From: an uncultured Bacteroidales bacterium
GTDB taxonomy: Bacteria; Bacteroidota; Bacteroidia; Bacteroidales; P3
DNA length: 21,234 nt
Direction of reading: 5' to 3'
NCBI GenBank assembly: GCA_937901525.1
Contig: CALDHX010000004.1
Location: 1-21,234 of the forward strand
Shown here: positions 1 through 7,500 of the stretch, one piece after another
Layout of the letters: each line of letters begins with the position of its first letter
Position numbering within the stretch: position 1 is the first letter of the stretch
The notes under the pieces: model-generated
Told to the model about the DNA's origin: nothing
The model's database searches: none
The model's input: the letters and a program-made list of their open reading frames with translations, nothing else
Program-made: the position numbers and the translations under genes

Positions 1-185
1 AGCATTACGTTTCCAACTTGTGGACCATTACCGTGTCCAATCACCAAATTATAACCTTGTTTCAAAAGGTTAGAAAGTGAACTACAAGTTTCAGTTACAT
101 TGTTTATTTGTTCTTGATAAGTACCCTTTTGTCCGCTTCTCAAAAGTGCGTTTCCACCAAAGGCAACTACTGCTAATTTCTTCAT
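1..185 (-). CDS. arcC: carbamate kinase, N-terminal part (cut by window edge)
   Basis: Read on the minus strand from the ATG at 185, the first 61 codons encode MKKLAVVAFGGNALL, then a QKGTY segment and LVIGHGNGPQVGN. This is the nucleotide/carbamate-binding N-terminus of carbamate kinase (amino acid kinase fold), with the glycine loop FGGNAL at residues 9-14 and the HGNGPQ motif near residue 53. The enzyme is cytosolic and interconverts carbamoyl phosphate plus ADP with carbamate, ammonia and ATP, usually as the last step of arginine deiminase or carbamoyl-transfer catabolism. The remainder of the gene lies left of the window, so its partners cannot be seen. The start fits a consensus promoter about 30 nt upstream. 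Family assignment is strong; the physiological pathway is unknown here. Confidence 0.9.
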   Translation of the reverse strand, partial: MKKLAVVAFGGNALLRSGQKGTYQEQINNVTETCSSLSNLLKQGYNLVIGHGNGPQVGNVM

Positions 186-214
186 ATTTATTGTTACGTG
201 TAAAAAATAAAATG

Positions 215-245
215 CAAAGATATAACTTATTTTTAAGTTGTCAAA
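215..245 (-). promoter_or_regulatory. promoter of carbamate kinase gene
   Basis: On the minus strand there is a -33 box TTTG (245-242), a 19-nt spacer, and a -7 box TATCTTTG (222-215), an exact match to the Bacteroidota consensus TTTG-N19-TAnnTTTG. The predicted transcript would begin near 208 and have a leader of about 23 nt before the ATG at 185. The boxes are seen directly; use in the cell is inferred. Confidence 0.7.
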
Positions 246-261
246 CAATAATTTAAACTTG
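231..261 (+). promoter_or_regulatory. weak candidate promoter for the O-antigen ligase-like gene
   Basis: TTTT (231-234), 19 nt, then TAAACTTG (254-261): one mismatch in each box of the Bacteroidota consensus. It would give a leader of about 15 nt to the ATG at 283, similar to the other promoters in this window, and it overlaps the divergent carbamate kinase promoter. It is listed mainly because it supports the choice of the ATG at 283; on its own it is weak. Confidence 0.3.
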
Positions 262-282
262 TTTTTAGTTTTATTGGCAATT

Positions 283-1764
283 ATGAAGCATAAGTTAGAT
301 TCTTCGTATTTAGACATTGCAATAATTTGTCTAAGCATAGTGGGAATGATTTTTTCTCACGCTTTGATGTCATTTGCTATGGTTTTTATGGCAATAAGGT
401 TTGTTTTCGCAGACAAGTCTCGCATAAAATCCTATTCAAAAGACGTTTTAATAGCAGTTTTTTCTTTCTTTGCATTGATATGTCTTGGAATGATTTGGAG
501 CGGAGGGGGAAGTGAGGCTTGGAAACAATTAGAAAAATCTTTGCCCTTTTTAATTGTGCCTCTATATCTAATGAATCTTCCTTTACAAGAAAGAAAAAAT
601 CTTAAAATCTATGCTTGGGCTTATATCTTTTCGTTAATTGTTGCAACAGGTATAGGAATGTTTAATTTTCTTGTAACAGAAAATCCCGATGTTCGCACAA
701 TTATGCCGTTTTGTTCTCATATTCGTTTTGCACTTCATTTAACCCTTGCTTCATCTTTTGTAGTTGTTTATTGCATTCAAAACAAAAAAACTCTTTTTCT
801 ATTACTTGCTTTATGGTTTGAAGCATATATGATTTTAACCTCTGCATTAACCGGAGTAGTTATTAGTTTTGTCGTTTTGTTTTTTATTATTCCAACTTAT
901 TTTCTTTTTAAGAAAAAAAATAAAACAGCCTTTGCAATATTTATCTCGGGATTTTCTCTTTTTGTTTTTGCAATTATTTCTTGTGTTTCTTACTACTACA
1001 AGGATTATTTCGAGCCTAAGAGTGGAGAGGTAAAAGAAAATATGATTATTGAAAACGGAAATTATATTTTTGATAAGGTTGATTACTCGCAAATGCAAGA
1101 TGGGGTAGAGAAGTATTTAAAAAAAGATAGAAATGCAGTGTGTACATCAAAAGAAGGGGAGTTTCTCTATGTTGATATAGCAATTAGATATTTAAATTCA
1201 AAGGGTTATGAAAAGAATTTAAAAGGTTGGGAAAAACTATCGGAAAAAGATTTAGAGAATATAAAGAAAGGGATTCCTAATTATGTCTATGCAGAAAAAA
1301 TACCTTTGAAATCGCGTTTGTATTCTACTTTCTATGAAATTGAGGCTTACCAAAAAGAAAATAAAGTAAAGGGCTCTTCTCTAATTCAAAAGATTGAGCT
1401 TTGGGAAAACAGTTTTGAGGTAATTAAAAACAATCTTTTAATAGGAGTAGGCACAGGAAATGCTTCGCGAGAGTTGAAAAAACAATTAGAAATCAATAAT
1501 TCTGAATTAGCAGACACGAATATGAGAACGCATAATCAATATTTCTCAGTTGTTTTCAGCTATGGAATAATAGGATTGCTTATTTGGTTTGCGTTTTTAT
1601 TCTATCCAATGTTTCGTTTCTCGCTAAATGAAAATCCTTATTACATAATTTTTCTTGCAATTATGCTAATCTCGTTTTTTAGCGAAGACACCTTAGATAA
1701 TCAAGCAGGGATAATGATGTATTGTTGTTGGAATTTTTTCTTTGTTAATCAATCAAAAAAATAA
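283..1764 (+). CDS. O-antigen ligase / polymerase-like membrane protein (Wzy_C family)
   Basis: A 493-residue integral inner-membrane protein with about ten hydrophobic segments. The N-terminal two fifths are a series of membrane helices, followed by a large hydrophilic loop (roughly residues 238-420) and a short final set of helices. The loop carries GVGTGN (388-393) and an HNQY motif with His417; an Arg- and His-bearing periplasmic loop is typical of WaaL/Wzy/PglL-type enzymes, which move undecaprenyl-linked glycans onto lipid A core, another chain or protein. Substrate cannot be read from sequence, and no other glycan genes are adjacent. An in-frame TTG at 238 would add 15 residues, but it overlaps the carbamate kinase promoter, so the ATG at 283 is preferred. 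The gene converges on folC. Family confidence is good, exact role low. Confidence 0.75.
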   Translation: MKHKLDSSYLDIAIICLSIVGMIFSHALMSFAMVFMAIRFVFADKSRIKSYSKDVLIAVFSFFALICLGMIWSGGGSEAWKQLEKSLPFLIVPLYLMNLPLQERKNLKIYAWAYIFSLIVATGIGMFNFLVTENPDVRTIMPFCSHIRFALHLTLASSFVVVYCIQNKKTLFLLLALWFEAYMILTSALTGVVISFVVLFFIIPTYFLFKKKNKTAFAIFISGFSLFVFAIISCVSYYYKDYFEPKSGEVKENMIIENGNYIFDKVDYSQMQDGVEKYLKKDRNAVCTSKEGEFLYVDIAIRYLNSKGYEKNLKGWEKLSEKDLENIKKGIPNYVYAEKIPLKSRLYSTFYEIEAYQKENKVKGSSLIQKIELWENSFEVIKNNLLIGVGTGNASRELKKQLEINNSELADTNMRTHNQYFSVVFSYGIIGLLIWFAFLFYPMFRFSLNENPYYIIFLAIMLISFFSEDTLDNQAGIMMYCCWNFFFVNQSKK

Positions 1765-1844
1765 ATCAAAGAAAAAAAATTTTTTTTCTTTGATTTTTTC
1801 GTTTTTTTCTTTGATTTTTTTGAATTTTTCTTTGATTTTTTTTT
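1764..1844. repeat. intergenic element A: 32-bp perfect palindrome plus two further 21-bp-spaced arms
   Basis: Begins at the O-antigen ligase stop codon. Positions 1764-1795 are a perfect palindrome with the left arm AATCAAAGAAAAAAAA and its exact complement as the right arm. The right-arm core TTTTTCTTTGATT is then repeated twice, so the three copies lie at 1783-1795, 1804-1816 and 1825-1837, spaced exactly 21 bp. T runs flank each copy. It sits between two converging genes (the ligase-like gene and folC) and could end transcription from both sides. The same 32-bp palindrome, with its extra arms on the other side, is found at 9928-9959. Confidence 0.8.
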
Positions 1845-1857
1845 CAAGCTTTTAGAC

Positions 1858-3147
1858 TTACACAACCTCTGCTACGGTAAAGGTTGAGCCACCTACGAAA
1901 ACCAAGTCGTTTTCTTCGGCTTCTTCTTGTGCTTTCGCTAATGCTTGCGAGATTGTTTCGTATTGAGTAAAGGAAAGCCCAGCTTGTTTTGCTTTTTCAG
2001 CCAATTCATTTACAGGTAAGGCTCTTGGTATTTTCGCTTGTGAGAGATAATATTCAGCCTCTTTGTCTAACATTGATAAAACCTTATTTACGTCTTTGTC
2101 ATTTACCATTGCCAAAACAAATCTTAGCTTTTTGTGAGGAGTATTCTTTATTTGCTCAATTACATACTTTAATCCGTCTTCGTTATGCCCTGTATCGCAA
2201 ATTGTTAAAGGCTTTTTGCAAAGAGTTTGCCAACGACCTGCAATAGGGAAGTTTGAAGATATGTTTTTTATGCCCTCAATTATTTCTTCATCACTAATAT
2301 TGAAATTGTGATATTTATTAAGCGTATCAATCAATGCAATAACGCCAAGAATATTCCTTTGTTGATAATAACCCGAAAGAGAAGATTGTAAGTTGTTTAA
2401 ACGTTCTGCTTTGTTTTGATAAATATCCATTTTTAACAAACCTTGACTATGAGAAACATTTTCACAAGATAGGTAACTATCTGCAAAACATATAGGAGCG
2501 TTATTTTCGTTTGCTTTTGCTAAGAAGACGTTTTTCGTTTCGTTTTGTGTTTGAGAAATTACAACAGGAGTGTTTTGTTTAATTATTCCAGCTTTTTCTT
2601 CTGCTATTTTTTCCAATGAATTTCCTAAGAATTGAGTATGGTCAAAAGAAATATTAGTTATCAAACACGCAAGAGGGTTTATGATATTTGTTGAGTCTAA
2701 TCGTCCACCCATTCCTACTTCTATGATTGCTACATCTACATTTTCTTGTGCGAAATAAGTGAAAGCCATTGCTACGGCTGTTTCAAAAAACGAGGGTTTA
2801 ATTCTTTCTATCACTTCTTTGTTGTCTTCTACAAATTTTACAACAAAATCCTCCTCGCACATTTGATTATTGATTTTTATTCTCTCACGAAAATCTTTTA
2901 AATGAGGAGAAGTGTGAAGCCCAACCTTTAAGCCTTTTTCTCTAAGTATTGAAGCAATTAGGTGAGATGAAGACCCCTTGCCGTTAGTGCCTGCAACGTG
3001 AATTGATTTAAACTTTTTTTCAGGATTTCCCAAAGCCTTCATCAATTCAACTGTGTTATAAATATCTTCTTTGTAAGCTGCAGCACCTATTCTTTGAAAC
3101 ATAGGTAAATAAGAGTATAAATAATCTAAGGTTTCTTGGTAATTCAT
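1858..3147 (-). CDS. folC: bifunctional folylpolyglutamate synthase / dihydrofolate synthase
   Basis: A 429-residue Mur-ligase-family enzyme. It adds glutamate to dihydropteroate and to reduced folates with ATP, in the cytosol, which retains folates in the cell. Visible motifs: the P-loop AGTNGKGSSS (residues 52-61), HTSPHLKDFRERI just after it, EVGMGGRLDSTN in the middle of the ATPase domain, SFDHTQFLG followed by EEKAGIIK, and the C-terminal-domain DTGHNEDGL. Length matches the family. The ATG at 3147 is preferred over an in-frame TTG at 3153; the predicted leader is about 17 nt from a TAATTTTG box. The gene diverges from ferritin and converges on the ligase-like gene across repeat element A. 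No neighbouring folate genes are seen. Confidence 0.95.
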   Translation of the reverse strand: MNYQETLDYLYSYLPMFQRIGAAAYKEDIYNTVELMKALGNPEKKFKSIHVAGTNGKGSSSHLIASILREKGLKVGLHTSPHLKDFRERIKINNQMCEEDFVVKFVEDNKEVIERIKPSFFETAVAMAFTYFAQENVDVAIIEVGMGGRLDSTNIINPLACLITNISFDHTQFLGNSLEKIAEEKAGIIKQNTPVVISQTQNETKNVFLAKANENNAPICFADSYLSCENVSHSQGLLKMDIYQNKAERLNNLQSSLSGYYQQRNILGVIALIDTLNKYHNFNISDEEIIEGIKNISSNFPIAGRWQTLCKKPLTICDTGHNEDGLKYVIEQIKNTPHKKLRFVLAMVNDKDVNKVLSMLDKEAEYYLSQAKIPRALPVNELAEKAKQAGLSFTQYETISQALAKAQEEAEENDLVFVGGSTFTVAEVV

Positions 3148-3170
3148 AATCAAAATTAGTTTTTTCTTTG

Positions 3171-3178
3171 CAAAATTA
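3171..3178 (-). promoter_or_regulatory. -7 box of folC promoter
   Basis: On the minus strand TAATTTTG is followed directly by CAAAG, matching the extended -7 sequence of the other promoters here (TAnnTTTGCAAA). No TTTG lies 19-21 nt upstream, so the -33 element is missing or degenerate. The implied leader to the ATG at 3147 is about 17 nt. Confidence 0.5.
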
Positions 3179-3179
3179 C

Positions 3180-3194
3180 AACTTTTAAAAAGTT
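3180..3194. repeat. 15-bp palindrome between folC and ferritin genes
   Basis: AACTTTT, a central A, then AAAAGTT: a perfect 7+7 inverted repeat. It lies just upstream of the folC -7 box, within what would be that promoter's spacer, and about 55 nt before the ferritin start. It could be a repressor operator. Its AT-only character means chance is also possible. Confidence 0.35.
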
Positions 3195-3246
3195 TTTACG
3201 TTAATATTAGGAAGAAAAAATAAGATTATAAAAAACAAAACAAATA

Positions 3247-3768
3247 ATGGCTATGTTAAGTAAAAAATTAGAAGAAGCATTAAATGCACAAATAAATGCA
3301 GAATTTTGGTCTGCATATCTTTATCTTTCAATGTCAGCAGATATGTCTGATAAAGGATTTTCAGGAGTTGCAAATTGGTTCAATATTCAATTCAAAGAAG
3401 AACAAGATCACGCAATGAAAATATTTAATTATGTTCTTTCAAGAGGAGGAAGAGTAGAATTGAAACCAATTGCTGAGGTTGAAACAGAATGGAAGAATCC
3501 TTTGAAAGCTTTTGAAGAAACTTTGAAACACGAAAGAGTAGTTACATCTTTAATAAACGAACTTTATCATTTAGCAACAGAAGAAAAAGATTACGCAACT
3601 CAATCAATGTTGAAGTGGTTTATTGACGAACAAGTTGAAGAAGAAGAAAACGCTCGTGATATTATAGATAAATTAAAACTAATTGGCGATAACGGATACG
3701 GATTGTATCAATTTGACAAAGAACTTGCAGCAAGAGTTTACACTCCGATAGCAACAACAGCCGAATAA
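3247..3768 (+). CDS. ftnA: bacterial non-haem ferritin
   Basis: A 173-residue four-helix-bundle ferritin. It oxidises Fe(II) and stores it as a mineral inside a 24-subunit cytosolic shell. All ferroxidase ligands of the E. coli FtnA type are present: E19, E52, H55 (in KEEQDHAM), E96, Q129 and E132 (in DEQVEEEE), numbered from the ATG at 3247. There is no heme-binding Met of the bacterioferritin type in the expected place, which favours ferritin. An in-frame ATG at 3253 would bring the numbering exactly into line with FtnA (E17, E50, H53) and is an equally good start. The upstream 90 bp hold no consensus promoter, so iron- or stress-dependent activation is possible. A stem-loop terminator follows at once. 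Confidence 0.93.
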   Translation: MAMLSKKLEEALNAQINAEFWSAYLYLSMSADMSDKGFSGVANWFNIQFKEEQDHAMKIFNYVLSRGGRVELKPIAEVETEWKNPLKAFEETLKHERVVTSLINELYHLATEEKDYATQSMLKWFIDEQVEEEENARDIIDKLKLIGDNGYGLYQFDKELAARVYTPIATTAE

Positions 3769-3790
3769 TTAATCTTTTCAATAATAAATA

Positions 3791-3835
3791 AAGCGGTTCC
3801 GTCTTTAATGTATGGGGCTGCTTTTTCTGTTTTTT
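3791..3835 (+). terminator. Rho-independent terminator after ferritin
   Basis: AAGCGGTTCC (3791-3800) pairs with GGGGCTGCTT (3814-3823) over 10 positions, three of them G-U, around a 13-nt loop, and a T-rich tract follows to 3835. It lies 22 nt after the ferritin stop. It also covers an in-frame upstream ATG at 3812, which argues that the next gene begins at 3842. Confidence 0.75.
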
Positions 3836-3841
3836 ATAATA

Positions 3842-4534
3842 ATGAACGAAAGCAATATAGAAAAACGATTATTTGACCTTCAAGATAAGGAATATAAGGA
3901 GTTTCAATCTAAATTGATTCCAAACATAAATAAAGACAATATAATAGGAATAAGAATTCCTCATTTAAGAAAATTAGCCAAAGAAATCGCAAAGGAAAAT
4001 CAAAGAGGAGAATTTTTAAACTCGCTTCCACATAAATATTATGAAGAAAATCATTTACATTCTTTTTTGATTGAAGAAATGAAAGACGAGAAAGAATGCT
4101 TGGAATCGTTAGATAAATTTTTGCCTTACATAGACAATTGGGCTGTTTGTGATAGTTGTTCTCCAAAAGCTTTGAAAAAGAATCTTGATTTATTGCTTGA
4201 ATATATAAAATCTTGGATTTCTTCTGATAAAGAATATGTTTGTAGGTTTGGAATCCTTAGTTTGATGAGGTGTTTTCTTGAAAAAGAGAGTTTCAAAGAA
4301 GAATATTTAGAAATGGTTTGTAGCGTTAAATCAGAATATTATTACGTGAAAATGATGCAAGCTTGGTTTTTTGCAACAGCCCTATCGAAACAATATGATG
4401 TTACAATAGAAATACTTAAAGAAAATAAACTTTCACTTTGGGTTCAAAATAAAACAATTCAAAAAGCAATAGAAAGCAATCGTATAAGTAAAGAACAAAA
4501 ACAGGAATTAAAACTTTTGAAATTAAAAAGTTAA
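3842..4534 (+). CDS. AlkD-type DNA alkylation repair glycosylase (HEAT-like repeats)
   Basis: A 230-residue all-helical protein of the DNA alkylation repair family (HEAT-like repeats). AlkD enzymes excise positively charged N3- and N7-alkyl purines without flipping the base. The signature DNWAVCD is present, giving W100 and D104 with the four-residue spacing of Trp109/Asp113 in Bacillus cereus AlkD, and R135 (in CRFGILSL) fits the third DNA-contacting residue. The N-terminus IEKRLFDLQDKEYKEF and GIRIPHLRKLAKE are typical. An in-frame ATG at 3812 would add ten hydrophobic residues but lies inside the ferritin terminator, so 3842 is chosen. No promoter is visible, so transcription may depend on read-through from ferritin. 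Function is inferred from family. Confidence 0.88.
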   Translation: MNESNIEKRLFDLQDKEYKEFQSKLIPNINKDNIIGIRIPHLRKLAKEIAKENQRGEFLNSLPHKYYEENHLHSFLIEEMKDEKECLESLDKFLPYIDNWAVCDSCSPKALKKNLDLLLEYIKSWISSDKEYVCRFGILSLMRCFLEKESFKEEYLEMVCSVKSEYYYVKMMQAWFFATALSKQYDVTIEILKENKLSLWVQNKTIQKAIESNRISKEQKQELKLLKLKS

Positions 4535-4541
4535 GTTTTTT
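4512..4541 (+). terminator. weak AT-rich stem-loop at the end of the alkD-like gene
   Basis: AACTTTT (4512-4518) and AAAAGTT (4526-4532) form a 7-bp stem with a 7-nt loop, followed by AAG and eight T. It overlaps the last codons. The stem has only one G-C pair, so termination strength is doubtful. Confidence 0.3.
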
Positions 4542-4571
4542 TTGCAGGAAAGAATAATATTTCTATATTTG
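4541..4571 (+). promoter_or_regulatory. promoter of the type-B T9SS repeat-protein gene
   Basis: TTTG (4541-4544), a 19-nt spacer, and TATATTTG (4564-4571): exact matches to both Bacteroidota boxes. GCAAA extends the -7 box into the palindrome TTTGCAAA. The predicted leader is about 20 nt before the ATG at 4598. Confidence 0.75.
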
Positions 4572-4597
4572 CAAATATATATTAAGCAAAAATATAG

Positions 4598-7500
4598 ATG
4601 TGCAAAGTTAGATTTTTATTTATATTGTTTTTTCTTTTAACATTTTCGTTTGTTTTTTCACAACCGACATATTTTTTCGTAGATGGTATTCAGTATAGAA
4701 CAATCAACGACTACGAATGCGAGGTTACAAAAAGAATAGATGGTATTCCTTATAGCGAACCTACAATTATAATTCCTATGACAGCTACTTATGAAGATAT
4801 TGATTATAATGTGGTTTCTATTGCAGACTCTGCTTTCTATAATGCAACAACTACAACAATTGAGTTACATGTTTATATCACTCATATAGGGAATTATGCT
4901 TTTGAGGAAACGACAGGTGTAAATATTATTTCACCTTCCTTAACTCCCCCTTCTATTAGTTCTTATACTTTTATTAATTCAACTTCTCCTGTGGTACATA
5001 TATATTGTAGTGCTTATAGACAATACACCGATAATGTGTATTGGGGCACGGGAGTCTGCTCTTTTGTCGGAATAGAAGGCAATACAACTATTCAACACGA
5101 TACAATGGTTTGCGTAGGAGAAAATATATTTGAATTATACAATCCTTATTTAGATTCAATTACCACAGTAGAAAAATTAGTTAATCAAACAACAACATTT
5201 GTAATTGAAAATAGGATAGTTCCTATTGATGGGTGTTTGATAATAGACTCATTGCTTGTGAATGTTTTTCCTGATGGAAGTTATAATGAAAGAACTGTTT
5301 ATTTATGTAGTGAAGATAATTATCAAACTACTTTAAATATTCCAGAACATAACTTTTCTATCGATTTAAATGAAAGTAATATAGGGGAGAATACTTATAC
5401 TTTTCCAAATGGAAACTGCTTTGATGTTTATAAAGTAAATATTTTTAGAGTTACATCGCAAAGAGGAAATGAAATAATACATAAATGTGAGGGTGAAGAG
5501 TACTTTTATGTTGATGAAAATGGAACAAATAGAATGGCAACCTCTGATGTAACTTATACAAAACGTGCGAATAATTCATTTAGTGGTTGTGATAGTTTGG
5601 TGAATGTTGATGTTATTTTTCACGATACAATATTAGATGAAACAACTCTTTCAATTTGTCAAGGAAATAGTTATCGTTGGTATAGGAATGGTTATGATGA
5701 AAATGGAACTTATACAAATCATAGCGATTTATATAATGCTACGGGAGTATATACAGAACTTCTAAGAACAAATTATGGTTGTACAAAAAGATATGTATTA
5801 AACCTAACAGTTAATCCAAAAGATACTATAATGATTTATGATACGATTTGTTTTGGAGAAAACTATGAAAGAAATGGATTTAACGTTCCGAAATCGCAAA
5901 TGTCGAATACGCTTCGCACAATAACAAAAACAAATCGTGGTAGTAATATTTATGGTTGTGATAGTATCACTATTCTTAATTTATTGGTAAAACCAAATGC
6001 TACAACTAATCTTGAAACGGTTAATCTTTGTAGAGATTCTATTTATTATTTGAATGATATAGCTATATCTACAAGTGGAACTCATCGCGATACGCTTTCT
6101 ACCTATCTTGGTTGCGACAGTGTAGTTAGAGTTACGATAAATTTAAGAGATAATATAGAAACAAACTCCACACAACACATTTGTCAAGGACAAAGTTATA
6201 TTTGGCAATATTCAGGCTATGAAAGAGGTGAAAATGACACTCTGATTCCTCGCACGATTATAGATACACTTACAGAAGCAGGCTATTATTCAAAATCAAA
6301 TCTGTTAACAAATTATGGTTGTGGTAATACTGCAAATATAGAGTTAGTAATAACGCCAACTTATTCAGATACTATTTACGATACTACTTGTTATGGGACG
6401 CCTTATATAAGAAATGGATTTAATATTCCTGTTTCGCAAATGACAAACGCTTACTCTACAATAACTAACACACAAAATCTTTCTACATCATGGGGGTGCG
6501 ATAGTTTAGTTACGCTTGTGTTAAGAATAAATCCAACATATACAACAGAGATTTACGACACTATAATAGAAGGTGATACATATAATTTCTTTGGACAGAG
6601 TCTTACTCAAACAGGACGTTATTCTCATTTGCTAAATACAATAGATGGTTGCGATAGTACAATATATCTTAATCTTTTTGTGCATTTGCATACAATAAAT
6701 ACTATAAACGCATCAATATGTCAAGGAGAAACATATAATGAAAATGGGTTTAGCTTAACGCAAGCAGGTACTTATTCTGATACTTTAACCTCTTATACGG
6801 GAGCAGATAGTGTTGTGGTTCTCAATTTGTTTGTAAATCCAATTTATAACGATACAATCACAGCAGAAATTTGTCAGGGAGAAACCTATAATCTTTACAA
6901 TTTCAACGAAAGCACCACAGGAATTTATTCAAATATGGGAATGAGCATATATGGTTGCGATAGTATATTCACATTAAACCTTATTGTTAATCCAACCTAT
7001 GTAACAAATTTATCAGCTCAAATAATTGAAGGACAGACTTACGATTTTAATTCTCATATTCTAAATCAAACAGGAATATATTATGATACTCTTTCAACAA
7101 ATAAAGGTTGTGATAGCGTTTTTATTTTAGATTTGGTCGTTCATCCTAACGTTCAAACACAGATAAATGCTTCAATTTGTCAAGGAGAAACTTATTCGGA
7201 AAACGGATTTAGTGTTTCGGAAACAGGAACCTATCAACAAAACTTGCAAACTATTCACGGAGCAGATAGTGTCGTTGTATTAAATCTTATAGTTAATCCA
7301 ATATATAATGATACTATTATAGCAGAAATCTGTCAAGGAGAAATATTCTCTCAATATGGCTTTTCGGAAAGCGAAACTGGCATTTACACACATCAAAGTC
7401 TTAGCATAAATGGTTGCGATAGTTTGTTTACATTAAATCTTATAGTAAATCCAATTTATGACACTACATTTAATGTTGAGATACTTGAAGGACAAACTTA

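Noticed and set aside
238..282. TTG start at 238 for the O-antigen ligase-like gene
   Set aside because: It would overlap the -33 box of the divergent carbamate kinase promoter, has no sensible leader, and an ATG at 283 precedes the first full membrane helix with a plausible promoter at the usual distance.
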